Assembly (NCBI GenBank): GCA_024734495.1
Contig: JALMQS010000876.1
Coordinates: 221,216-285,215, forward strand
Direction: 5' to 3'
DNA: 64,000 nucleotides
DNA from: Forficula auricularia
Taxonomy: Eukaryota; Arthropoda; Insecta; Dermaptera; Forficulidae
The translations under genes and the position numbers were made by a program. The notes below the pieces were generated by a model, which did not search any database, had not been told where the DNA came from, and saw only the letters and a list, made by a program, of their open reading frames with translations. This document shows, piece by piece, positions 51,950-62,939 of the stretch; within the stretch, counting starts at the first letter, position 1, and every line of letters starts with the position of its first letter.

Positions 51950-52530
51950 AACAATACTGTGAGGGTGTAGGTAGAGGGAAATATGTAGAAGATATATTTG
52001 GTGTGAATTAGCGATAATGGTTTTCGGGTTGCCGTTAGTAAATCTCGTCCCTCTAATTGAATCCGGAGGTGCATTTCCATATCTAATGACCTGCAAAGTC
52101 ATTAAGTGGTCGTCGTCGACGTTTCTACACTTGTTGTTGCGGTTGTTGTTTTCGAATAAAAAAAAAGAAGAATTCGTTCGGCCCCCGTTAATGACCAGAC
52201 ATGTGGATGTGGATGAGTGAGTGATTTATTACATTTGCATAAATTCTTCTCTTTTCGGGCAGGGGGTGGTTCTTTTCCGGATCACCTATGCAAATGCAAA
52301 TGGTTCATTTTAAAAAGCGCCCCTTTGCCCCTCCCCCAACCTAACAGAACAGCCCAACCAACATTTCATCTTTCGGTGAAATTTTTTCCCTATAATTGGA
52401 CAGTGAATAATTGACCAGGCCGGATGACTTGACACGTGAACGTATTTCCGGCGTTCTCGTTGACGCCTCGTTACCACCAGGCAGAAAAGAGAGAAAAGAA
52501 CACCCCCCCCTCCACACCCCCTTCAATCGT
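51950..52530. promoter_or_regulatory. Unique, less AT-rich island with octamer motifs
   Basis: It holds three POU/octamer sites within 70 bp: ATTTGCAT at 52233-52240 and two overlapping ATGCAAAT at 52288-52295 and 52294-52301. C-rich boxes follow (aaagcgcccctttgcccctc). I see no coding frame with family similarity. Enhancer or promoter function is an inference from motif clustering and from the absence of repeats. Confidence 0.35.
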
Positions 52531-52714
52531 CAATTCAAACAGGACAAATCTTTATTATATTAGAAGATCGAATATTGAATTTCAGATTGATTGATTCATT
52601 TCGATGACATATTTCGTTTATTTTTTAATATTTCGCCTGTTTTTAGTTTTCAATATATGTATTTGGAAAATTAATTTTCTTTACAATATGAGGAAAATCA
52701 TTTTTAAACAATTA

Positions 52715-52890
52715 GGGGGTCAGCATACCAGCCTGCTAATCAAGTGGACCTGGGTTCGAATCCGACTCGAGGCATCCGGCTAAAATCTGACCCCGGGGGT
52801 AGAGACAAATTTGAAAAAAAAAAATAAGTAGTATCATAAATGGCTTATGGCTAGAAAGGCCGAAAAGTCAAAAAAAAAAAAAAAAAATTC
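52715..52890 (+). mobile_element. tRNA-derived SINE (family 1), copy 2
   Basis: Same family as 6768-6918. The head has an intact B box, GGTTCGAATCC, at 52753-52763, and an A-box-like segment just upstream around cagcataccagcctg. The tail is a long A run. The target-site duplication aacaatta is at 52707-52714 and 52891-52898. The intact B box and long A tail make it the younger copy. Confidence 0.85.
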
Positions 52891-53039
52891 AACAATTACA
52901 TTCGAAAATATTTATATATACTATTATTGATTAAAAAATTGTATTCCATATAAGTATATATTAATTGTATTTATATAAAAAAATAATTTGTAATGATCTT
53001 GATTGTAATGATGGCCAAATCCCATTTTAATTAATTACA

Positions 53040-53079
53040 GACCCTGAAGAAGGAGGGAATAGCCTCCGAAACGTCGGTT
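53040..53079 (+). ncRNA. Hammerhead ribozyme-like motif (type I), best formed
   Basis: GACC (53040-53043), CTGAAGA (53044-53050), a perfect 5-bp stem II GGAGG/CCTCC, GAAA (53068-53071), CGTC and then GGTT closing stem I (G-C, G-C, U-A, U-G). All conserved core positions (CUGANGA, GAAA, GUC) are kept. Stem III is minimal with no loop, the form known from Penelope-like elements, which are thought to act as dimers. Predicted cut after C53075. Confidence 0.65.
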
Positions 53080-53254
53080 TTATGAATAAAAAGATAGTGT
53101 AAATTATCTTCTTCTTTTTTTGGACTGCCTCATCAAAATCCACTTAATTTATATATACTTATTATAATCGACTTGAGCGACGACGTGACTTTTTTTAATT
53201 TTAAAACTCACTAATAGTACATGACAAATAAAATCAGAAAAAATTATGGAATTT

Positions 53255-53600
53255 AAATCTACTCTTATTGAACGAGCAAAAATTGTTTGTATATTTATAT
53301 ATATATATATACTATGTATATATATATATATATATATTTGTATCATTGTTCTATTTTGAAAACGGCTTTACCGATTTTGATGAAACAAATTCTATTAACA
53401 AGTTTTGAGGATGAGAAAGCGATCTGGCTAGGTCTGGACCTCGACAAATTTCATCTTAATTGATCTTTTCTTAATTAAAGTAATTATTGACAGATGAAAA
53501 TCTCAATAAAAAAGTTTGTTTACATTTTTTTTCCAATTATCTTTTATTTTTAATTGGTTTTTAATTTTAAAACCCACTAATAGGTTATACCAAATATTAA
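53255..53600 (+). repeat. Dispersed repeat with TA microsatellite, copy 2
   Basis: The counterpart of 50350-50740, lacking the ccaccgagcg segment. Confidence 0.6.
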
Positions 53601-53734
53601 TATATTATATTAAAATTAGGAATTTTTTGATTGTTTTTAATTAACAGGTGTCTTAATCATAACAAAACAGGTTTGTTTACAAAATAAAGTGGTTGAAGTG
53701 GCTTTTTATATAACTTGGAAACAAATCTTATTTA

Positions 53735-54005
53735 TTTTAGGTTAAAAATAAAATGAGAGAGTCTTCTGTTTTTTAAATAAAATAATTTTTAATTATTTCT
53801 AGAGACTATGGTTTCGAAGGCATTGCCTTCATCATCAGTCTATCACAAATATTTCAAATTAGTTACAAATTAAGATTTATACATTGAAAATTTTGAAAAA
53901 TATATAATGTCTTTTTCTTCATGTTTCCTCTTGGGAGATTGGAATATGACTGGAGCAATATCTGGGTTACTCTTTTGTTTAGGCATTTATTTTTAACCTA
54001 AAATA
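53735..54005. mobile_element. Small retrozyme-like repeat, copy 2
   Basis: Same left end and hammerhead as 48715-48862; the right end tttatttttaacctaaaat lies at about 53986-54004. The flanks aacaattctgttaccatcga (54007) and its inverse at 48690 show that copy 1 and copy 2 sit in inverted versions of the same host repeat. Confidence 0.6.
53800..53842 (-). ncRNA. Hammerhead ribozyme-like motif, minus strand
   Basis: As 48783-48825, with stem III CCATAG instead of CTATAG. Stem I TAGA/TCTA and stem II GAAGGC/GCCTTC are intact. Confidence 0.55.
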
Positions 54006-54179
54006 AAAACAATTCTGTTACCATCGACAGTAAAATCTTTTATTCAACTAATAAATCTTATTTAATTTTATGTTTTTATTTCAGATCCTATATGATTATT
54101 TTTTTCCTATTTATTTTTTTATAATGTTTATCAATATGAACGAATGTGGGCAAATTGGTGTACGAGTAAACAAATATAC

Positions 54180-54405
54180 ACATAATATATATGTGGACCA
54201 TTAGAAAGCTAGAAATGCAAAAATGGGTGCGGGATGGGGTGAATGTGGGAGGTGCAGGAGGTGGGAGTGCAGTTGTGGGGGATCCGGGGGTGGGAGGCGC
54301 GGTTGGGGTGGGGTGGGGCGGGGTGGGGGTGCATTGGTGGAGGAGAGGTGTGTGGTTTCGGGACGGGGGGTCAAGGGTTACCGTGCATCGCTCGGTGGCT
54401 CCAGG
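54180..54405 (+). repeat. G-rich Helitron-family fragment
   Basis: gtggaccattagaaagctag is followed by about 160 bp of ggggtggg-type sequence (54220-54370), then gcatcgctcggtggctcc. It matches the G-rich arm of 60690-61010. Overlapping open frames in it come from the composition. Confidence 0.6.
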
Positions 54406-54419
54406 TACTTATTATTATA

Positions 54420-55640
54420 AAACCCACTACGGTATGTATCTGTTTAAACTTTTATTACAATAAAGGAGAAATAAGAGACAAGCCTTTGATTTTAAAATAA
54501 TAATTTATTAAACCAATTATTTTACATTAATTAATGTATACATTGTATTTTTTTTGCTTCGATTCCGGAGATTACTTCTCCACCATCGAGTGTCCTTATT
54601 CATCTTTAGTCCTTGTTTTTTAATAAGAGGAAAAATCTAATTAGATAAAAAAACCTCTTTTCCGATAATTATTCCAATTCCATATTTCTCCTTCACCCAA
54701 TTATCAATCCAAGAAAAAATCCAATTAAGAATTTATACTAAATTTCATTAAATAATTATTGCGAGATTTATTTAATTATTTTACAAAAAAATTCTTTTGA
54801 TTGTTAATGGTTGGTTAGAATTTTCCGGGAAATTTAAAACAAAAAATTAAAATACCCCCCCCCCCCCCTCACCCCTCTCTGTCTATATTCTATCGTATAT
54901 TTATTTTGTCCTCTCTCTCTCTATCTGGCTCATTTCTCTCTCTCCTTTTGTCAGTCGTAGATTATTAACAAAAATATTCAGTTCTACTGTCTGTTTGGCT
55001 TATATTCTGTTTAATCTTCCGTGAATTTGATCATCAAATATATACGCTCTTTTTTTTATTTTTTTTTTTTTATTTCAGTTCCAGGCTATATATTGACTTT
55101 TTTCTCTCTCTACACCCACCCACACACACCCACATTTTATATTCAGTACCATTTTACTATCTCATTCCCACATCGGTAATCTTTTACATAAAAAAAACTT
55201 GATTCGTAAGACTGCACGAAATTCGATTGCAGAAATCAAGGCTCTTATTTTTGACGAGAATGGTCCAGAACGATGTTTCGGTTCTTTTTTTATTCCTTCA
55301 AAAACTAGGAGTTCTGAAGAATATCAATTAACGGTAATTGTACTTAGCGTTCTGGTTCTTTTTTTTGAAGTGAAACTTATTCTTTAGCGACGTATCTGTT
55401 TGAATTTTTTGTTACAATAAAGGGGAAATGGCCTAAAAGAGGGAAAATACGAGACAAGCCTTGATTTTAAAATAGTATAATAATTTAAATAAATTTTATT
55501 TGTCATGAACTATTAAGTAAGTGGGTTTTAAAATAATAATTTTATTATTATTATCATTTCTGTCAATAATTTGTATTAATTTGAAAGTTTATATTAGGAA
55601 AATAAGGACAAGTTTTTATGTGTGACTTTTTTATTTATTA
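54420..55640. other. Gene-free stretch with simple repeats
   Basis: It contains a C run at about 54854-54868, pyrimidine-rich ctctctct at 54911-54950 and a short unrecognised frame at 55199-55387. No element is assigned. Confidence 0.4.
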
Positions 55641-55870
55641 ACCAACGTTTCGTCGACTTTGCCGACTTCTTCAGGGCTTCACACATTCGTCTAAATTTTC
55701 TTGTCATCTTCGTTACCATTGAAGACTATCAGACACAAATTTCAAAATTTCACTATGTGAAACCCTGAAGAAGTCGGCAAAGTCGACGAAACATTGATTG
55801 ATAAATAAAAAAGTCACACATAAAAACTTTTCCTTATTTTCCTAATATAAAATTTCAAACTAATATTAAT
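55605..55870. repeat. Inverted repeat around two hammerhead-like motifs
   Basis: ggaaaataaggacaagttt (55597) and its inverse (about 55830) border arms that include gaagaagtcggcaaagtcga and its complement. The loop is about 60 bp. Confidence 0.7.
55640..55678 (-). ncRNA. Hammerhead ribozyme-like motif, minus strand
   Basis: AGCC, CTGAAGA, stem II GTCG..CGAC, GAAA, CGTT, then GGTT pairing with the first strand (4 bp with one G-U). The cleavage triplet is GTT, a slower but allowed variant. A mutated inverse copy lies at 55767-55803. Confidence 0.45.
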
Positions 55871-56149
55871 TTAAATTTGCTAAATTGAAGAAATTTTATT
55901 TGTCATGAGCTATTAGTGTATTTTAAAATTAAAGTTTCACTTCCCCTGTGACCTTATGTGGTTTAGGCTCACATGTTTATTTTAGAAATTAAGGTCTTAT
56001 ATTTATTTACGATAATTTATTAAATAAAAACAAACAATTTGGAAATGGTCCAGTCCGACCATTACTCTATTTAGAATTAACAATAATATAATATCAATTG
56101 GACTAAACATGACCTTAGTGATTTAAAACATAATGGAATTATATAAAAA

Positions 56150-57225
56150 ATTTGTAGTAGAATTATATTTTTTCAAAAATGATAGATTATTTGAATATTT
56201 TGGCTATTTTGTTATTATATTATGGATAGAAAGTTTACCAACTTCCACCTTTGATATCTTCTGCGTGAGCCATCTATCAGCACGCGATTTAACTATTAAT
56301 TAAACCAATTAAAATGATAAAATAATTGATCATATTTTTTTCAATAGATGGCAGATAGTTTTTAATTAATAATTATAATAGATTATAAATGATTAATTAT
56401 AATCATTTTCTAGTCTACTAATCCTATACAGTTTTTTTTTTGTTCTTTGTTTAATAAAATGTTTGTATTTCTAGCTCTCTAGAGGCCTACAGATTATGTA
56501 TACAAAGCTTGGTTGAGTTTGCGCAAAGGTCAAGAATTTTCATTCCCCCCCCCCCCTTTCGGAATTTTTTAAACAAAAGTTATCAGAAATGACATCCACT
56601 ACAACTTTGCTCATTACAAAATTTGCCTTAGAGATAATAGTTTAGAAGTTATTTGATAATTTCAATTAATGAACTCCCCCAAAACTCCATTTTGGGGTCA
56701 AAATATCAAAACGTTATATACTAATGCTTTTAAGTTAGAAGACATCTAATCCAAATATAAAATTTCATAATAATCCCTTAGATAGATTGTACGTGAATAG
56801 TTAGCAACTTTTCGCGGAAACCACGGAAACTTACAGACAGACAGACATACAGACGGGAATTTTGTTGAGGGTGTTTACGTTCCTAACTTTTGCTTGAAAA
56901 AGTGTGACAAACCAATATAGATAAATTTGAAAATAATACCAGAATTGTTCTTTTTTTTAAAAAAAATGAAAGATTATTATGAATATTTTGGCTATTTTAT
57001 TATTATTTGTGAATAAAGGGGTGTTTTAAGTTTTCCAAATTCCACCCTTGGCATCTTCTGTGTGAGCCATCTATCAGCACGAGGTTGAACTATTAATTAA
57101 AGCAATTAAATAATTGTTCATATTTTTTTCAATAGATGGCAGATATTTTTTAATTACTAATTATAATAGATAAAAATAATTAATTATAATCATTTTCTAG
57201 TCTAATAATTCTATATTCGGAGCAA
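56150..57225. repeat. About 285-bp direct repeat flanking a Helitron-family copy
   Basis: 56150-56435 and 56935-57220 share gaatattttggctatttt, gtgagccatctatcagcacg, tttcaatagatggcagata and taatcattttctagtcta. Between them, 56465-56910 is a minus-strand copy of the dispersed repeat with gtatacaaagcttggttgag, a C run and a GACA stretch. Confidence 0.7.
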
Positions 57226-57685
57226 TAATAGTTTATATTAGACCAAATTAGAGAGACTATAATAATTGATCTTTGAATTAATATTAGAACGTTGTAGATA
57301 AATCTGGCTCGGTGGTTTCGCTCGCGTTGGGGGTAGACTTTCAGATTCTCGCTCATTAATGAAGCCCTCTCAATTATGAAACGCAATTAGGATGATGGCG
57401 GTGCAGGAGTGGAAAAGCCGAGACGAGCAGTTACTTGGACAGACAGACACACCGATAAATAATAAGCAACCATCAAACAAGAATAAACACGAATTGTACT
57501 TCAATATTGATGATTGGTATGTCCTTCAAGTTTAAGTACAAATACTTACTTACTTAACTTCGACTCGCGAAAATCACCCCCCATATTCTTCGACCCTCTC
57601 AGCCCTTCTGACATTCAACAAATAATCTTCTTGTCTAGTTGTCATGGGAAAATGGTAAATGAAAAATAGAACATTTTTTAAGACT

Positions 57686-57985
57686 ACACTGAAAAAACGA
57701 TATATTTATAGTTAAGAAATTATATTTGATATGAAAAGATGGTGAAGTTAAATATGGCGAAATCGATCTCTGTTCAATATGAATAAATAATATATACGTA
57801 TTTTAAGTATTCTTCTATTTTTTAGAGTAACTCTAGATATATTAATAGTTAAGATGCCGCTATTTGAACCAACCACCAATAAGTAAATTATGAAAATATT
57901 GTTATTTGAGTTAAATAGTTGGGTATTTAAATGGAATAATACGTAATTACGACAAGAAATTATATACACTTGAATATTTTTACTT
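57686..57985 (+). repeat. Dispersed repeat of about 310 bp, copy 2
   Basis: The counterpart of 49838-50160 in the same orientation, with small indels. Confidence 0.7.
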
Positions 57986-57989
57986 TACC

Positions 57990-59165
57990 ATACAGGGTAT
58001 GGTCAAGTATTGTAATCGTGTATGAAAAAAGGTGTTTTTTTCCTTCTTTTTTTCAAAATATCTCAAAAACGGCTGAAACTATTTTGATTAAAAAAATTGA
58101 GCGAAACCATGGCATTTTTCTCTATAAAAAAACCCTAATAAGTGAACATCGAAAAAATTATATTTTTTGAGATAATAATTATTTTGTCAAAATGTCTGTT
58201 AGTGTGTGCGTTACCAAGTTTTTGTGGACGAGCTATCTCAAAAACTAGTGTGAATATCAAAACCAAATTTCACTCGTAGTTTTGGTCCATTGAGATTAAG
58301 AGCTGATTAGATTTTGGTGTATATCGACCCAAAATTAAGGGGGTGGAGGGGGAGTTAAAAATTAAAAATCTAGGCCATTTGAGGAAACTCAACCAAATTT
58401 TGTAAACATAACCAGTGGGACCCCAGAAGTCTAAAAATTCAAAAACTAACCGCTCAAAATTGGGGGAGGGGGTGTATGGTCAAAAAATGAAAATCTAGGC
58501 TCTTTTTTTTTTTTTTTTTTAATGCAATCGAATGCAAGAAGGGGTGCACCAGTAAAGATGTAGCCCCTATGGATCTCGAAAGACCCTTGCATTACCGAAG
58601 AGAAGGGAAAGTTGATTAAGTGAGAGGGTGTAGACGTAGGTGTCTATGCACCCTGGTTTTGAAGGTTTGAAGATCATAGGTGCTGGGAAAGATAGAGGCT
58701 GGGAGAGAGTTCCAGTTCCTTGAAGTCATGGGGATATATGTATTCGCGAATGAAGTGGTCCGGCACTTTTCCAATTTGACCGCGAAAGAGTGTTGGGAGT
58801 CAGTAAAACGTGTGCTGCGTGCAAAGCATGCTTTGGGGGAATTATTGATTTTATCTCATTAGAGCACCTGCCGTGATAGTATCTATAGAAAAGGGAAAGG
58901 GCAGAGACATCTCTTCGATGAGCTAGCGAGTCGAGGGAGTCGGTGAGGGTAGAATCGTCAATTAGCCTGACGTCTCGTTTCTTGTAACAAACTCAACCAA
59001 ATTTTGTATACATAATCAGTGGACCCCAGGAGTCTAAAAATGCAAAAATTAATCCCCCCCCCTACATGAATATAAATAATTTTATTAAATATTAAATATA
59101 AGTGAGGGGCCAGGTTGTATGCTAAAGTCAAGTGGATGGCCACATCAGAACATGTCAGCTTATTT
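57990..59165 (+). mobile_element. Helitron-like dispersed repeat interrupted by a LINE
   Basis: The plus-strand relative of 27620-28180 (ggtatggtcaagtattgtaa, gacgagctatctcaaaaact, tggatggccacatcagaaca). It is split at 58503-58985 by a LINE 3' end. The core is also partly duplicated (58380-58450 and 58990-59050). Confidence 0.65.
58503..58990 (-). mobile_element. LINE 3' end inserted in another repeat
   Basis: The minus strand ends in a poly-A (plus-strand T run 58503-58521). It encodes TTSFANTYIPMTSRNWNSLP, ASIFPSTYDLQTFKTRVHRH and LRLHPLT before a stop near 58618, the C-terminus of a non-LTR retrotransposon reverse-transcriptase protein. Upstream it is truncated. The same 3' end occurs at 12434-12583. 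Confidence 0.85.
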
Positions 59166-59169
59166 TTTG

Positions 59170-59878
59170 AGTTTTTAAGCCAAAAAGTAATCTGAATTAT
59201 ATAAAAGTGAAATTTTATAAAATTATTAATTTATTTTTAAGATTTTTTATTAAGCCATTTGAAATGTAAAAAAATTTCTGAATTATTTTTACCAATCTTT
59301 TGTTATAAAATAACCGATTTTATTGATTGTCGCTAAAATTTATTCAACTAGCTAACTTCTTGCTTCATGCTATAGCTATAAAATATATATAGTATATATT
59401 TTTATTTTCCCCATAATATCTCTACTCTCTTTAATAAAGAAATCTTTCTCTAAATCGTAAAAACCAAAGTAAAACCCACCCGTGACACTTCATGTTAAGT
59501 TGCAAAATGAATATCAGGTACTCATCTCAAAAGAGAATTATTGAGCTCTATGGTTACTCTCAAAGTTATTTATTTATATAGATTATTAGATTATTGATCT
59601 CATTTAATATACAGGTGGCTAATTAAAATCGGAAATAAAAATTTTAAATTAAACAAAAAATATAATAATAATAATAAATTGTTAATTAATTAGTTTTTGA
59701 TTAAATTCCGCAAATAAGTGTGATTTGTATTTGAAATTTTTGTTTTATTTATTTTTTTAAATGATTGTTGAAATTTCTTTGAAAACTGGTTATAACTAGA
59801 TAAAACGCGTCTTTGTAAAACGACTCAGTAAAAACCCTCGTCAATGTTCTTTAAAATTATTGGATAAAAATACTTGGT
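59170..59878. other. Gene-free stretch
   Basis: 59570-59770 is a second copy of 44180-44390 (aatatacaggtggctaatta). The rest is unrecognised AT-rich sequence. Confidence 0.5.
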
Positions 59879-59879
59879 A

Positions 59880-60330
59880 GGAGGAGACAATAAGAGTGTA
59901 TCTTCTGCTGGAATTATAAATTTTATTTATTTATAACGAGACTATAGTTTCGAGGGCTTTGCCCTCTTCATCATCAGTTATTAAGTAGTATTCACAGGAA
60001 TTAATTACTTAAATTAATTCCTGTGAATACATTGTAATAGACTGATGAAGAGGGCAAAGCCCTCGAAACTATAGTCTCGTTATAAATAAATAAATTTTAT
60101 AATTCCAGCAGAAGACACACTCTTTTTATTGTCTCCTTCAATATATAAAAATTCTGCTACTCTCGGCAAAAACTTTCAATTTAATACTTGGTAGGTTTCA
60201 CATTAAGATATAAAAAAATAAATTCGTTTTATTTTTTATATCTTAATGTGAAACCTACCAAGTATTTTTATCCAATAATTTTAAAAAATGTTTCACCAAG
60301 TACCAACACCAAATTCCTTAAAAACCAATG
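59880..60330. repeat. Palindrome with a hammerhead-like motif in each arm
   Basis: gagacaataagagtgtatct..aattataaattttattta on the left is answered by the inverse at 60085-60145. The centre ggaattaattacttaaatta is itself palindromic. Further out, gtgaaacctaccaagta (60250) pairs with tacttggtaggtttcac (60185). The arms share their shoulder sequence (cttctgctggaattat) with single copies at 20655-20690 and 50280-50305. Confidence 0.75.
60038..60080 (+). ncRNA. Hammerhead ribozyme-like motif, plus strand
   Basis: CTGATGA (60042-60048), a perfect 6-bp stem II GAGGGC/GCCCTC, GAAA (60065-60068), CTATAGTC. Stem I keeps only two pairs (GA/TC). The inverse copy is at 59937-59981 on the minus strand. 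Confidence 0.5.
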
Positions 60331-60479
60331 TTCATTTAAACTATATATAATATATGTGACGAGTTCGAATCAAATAACCTCTAAACTATTAACTCTACGG
60401 CAAATTTTATTATAAACAAAGTTGTAGGGGATGTGATTTTGGACAACTTTTGTTTAAAAAAATTCCCCCCAAAACCCAC

Positions 60480-61050
60480 CCAAAAGTGGGAGGAGGATCA
60501 AAATATGAAAATTATTGCTCTTGGGCCAAACTCAACCAAATTTTGTATACATAATCTGTGGGTCACAAGAAGACTAGAAATGCAAAAAATAACGACCCAA
60601 AATAGGGACAGGGTCAAAAAATGAAAATTCGTACTCTTAGAGCCAACTTAACCAAATTTTGTATACATATTCGGTGGGTCACTAGAAGGCTAGAAATGAA
60701 AAAACTGGGTGCGGGGGTGGAGTGCCGGTGCTGGGGCGGGGAGGGAGGAGGGGCTCAGGTGGAGTGGAGGTTCAGGTGAGGGTCCAGATGCGTAGTGGGG
60801 TGGTGGTGTGGGGCGGAGGTGGGGTCCGGGTGATGGTGGGGTGCGGGGGTTGCGTGGTGCAGGGTGGAGTGGTGGGTTCAGGTGAGAGTCCAGAGGCTTT
60901 ATGAGGTGGTGCGGTGGCGGGGGCACGGGTGCATGGTTTGGGGGTGTGGTGGATGAGAGTGGGGTATGAGGGTGGGGTTCGTGGGTTGGGAGTCCAGGAG
61001 GCGTGCCCCTGGATAGCAAAAGGGCCGCCGAAGGGGGGCCTTGCAGCTAG
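60480..61050 (+). mobile_element. Helitron-like non-autonomous element with G-rich arm
   Basis: Two copies of the dispersed core (60500-60580, 60615-60690) are followed by 300 bp of G-rich sequence. Then come CCAGGaggcgtgcCCCTGG, a second hairpin gggccgccgaaggggggcc, and TTGCAGCTAG ending at 61050, with T next. The 5' end is not located. The G-rich arm could form G-quadruplexes on the plus strand. Confidence 0.65.
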
Positions 61051-62935
61051 TTATACATATATACGATAATATATTATAGAAAAGAACAACAATACATAAA
61101 CAAAGCTCAAAATAAAAACAATTAAAATTAATAACAAACATTTTAAATACAAATCACACTTATTTGCGGAATTTAATCGAAAGCTAATTAATTAACAATT
61201 TATTATTATTATTGTATTGTTTAATTCAAGTTTGAAACATTAAAAAAAAAAAAACTTGAATGATAAGGGCGAACAAAGGCAAAATGTTTTTAATTTATTA
61301 CATAATTTATTTTTCATCCCTTAGGCTTATTATTTTCTTTCTTGTTCTTTTTATGTATACAGGGTGAGTTTTTTTATCTTGAGACAGTCTTATAACTCAA
61401 AAACAGTGTATTATATGAAATAAACTGCAACGGATCGTTGCTAAACTTGATCCAAATTCATTTGAAATATTAATATGTTCTTGAGTAAAGTACATTAAAA
61501 TATAATTTTACTAAAAACTTTATTTAACCTTTTTTGTGGTCCCCAAGGTACTTAATTAGGATATTAAATTTCATCAAAATTGGTTAAGTCATTTTCAAGA
61601 TATTTAGAAAAAACTAAAAAAGTACTGAAATAAAGTACTAATGTTTGCGGACCGATATGTACCAAAAACTAATCAGCGCTTCATTTTGTTAAACTAATGG
61701 TAGGTTTTCAATTTCATTTCAATCAGCGCAAAGGTGTGGAAAAAATCGTGGACGAAAAAAACGATAACATCCATCCATCCATCCATCCGCACGCACTTCC
61801 AAAAAATGGCACTTTTTGGCCTCTCGACGAGATCCAAGGTAATTTTTGGCAAAACCGTCACGTGCTAAAATTCAATCTCATTGAATACTTCAATTTGTGA
61901 CCTTAATTGAGTCTATGGGTTCCGTAGTCTTTACCTTAGGATCCTTTGAAGTCGCGCTTGCCACGAGACCGATTACAATATTTTTACCCCTGCTTCGCAT
62001 TGGATAAAGTAAAAACTTACTATGTCGGCTGAGAGTACATGTACCCCATTATACCCCCCCTCTCACTCTTTCTTTTTTTGTACTTATATATAAACAGAGA
62101 TATTTGTACTTTGGTTTGTTTTCTGGTCTGAGAGGAGTGGGGATTTCGGTTTCAAATAAAAGGGCAGGTGGATTAGGGGAGCAATAATAGAGTAATTGAA
62201 ATGGAATTGACCAACCAACGGGAGGGCCCAAAGACAAACAAAATTCGCCAATTTGTCTTTAAGATTTACAAATTGAGAGTTTTATTTTTTATTCGTCCCT
62301 GTGTATGTATGTCTGCTACTACTATTACTACTACTGCTGGTAGTATTTACTAAAACGAACGGCCTGGCAATAAATCTATCCGGCCAATGGGGTTGGTTCC
62401 CCTCCCCTGCCCGGTCAATGTTGTCGCTGATTAACCAACCGAGGGACCCACCCCCACCCCCACCCTCAACCCTTACCATTTTATTCCCCCCCCCTAAACC
62501 CACCCCCTGGCCAAAACCGCCCAGCCTCAATCACTCCGCATATCCAGCACCATTTATATTCAAATGAAATCAATAGAAACAAATCCGAAAATCTCTTTTA
62601 GTCCATGGGTGTGTGGTCAATCGGCCAACAAACCCACAAAACACAACGAATTCTACAAATAAACAAAGAAATCAAAAAGAAATCCCATCGTAAATATATA
62701 GGGACTTAGGGACAGACAGACAGACAGCTAAAGTATTTTTCGAACTTTTTTAATGATTAATTTTATTATACAAATTTGATATTTTAGATTGCTCTTTTTT
62801 TAATTCTTTAAAAGAAGGTAAGCTCAAAAAAATAAAAATTTGAAATTTTATTAATATGGGATTTTATTCTCCGCTCCTTTCAATGTAAAATGCTTTTGAA
62901 AATAAAGATTTGTTTTCGCCTTGAAAAAGGCGTTT
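61051..62935. other. Gene-poor region with a unique island
   Basis: 61140-61215, 61356-61410 and 61510-61620 are copies of repeats named elsewhere. A CCAT microsatellite lies at 61771-61790. 62090-62580 is less AT-rich and not repeated within the window, with CCAAT-like words (62386) and C-rich tracts. It could be regulatory, but nothing specific supports this. No coding gene is recognised. Confidence 0.4.
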
Positions 62936-62939
62936 GCTT

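Noticed and set aside
60690..61019. Proline-rich 109-codon frame (minus strand) and glycine/valine-rich frames at 54191-54500
   Set aside because: They come from G/C-rich low-complexity arms of Helitron-like repeats.
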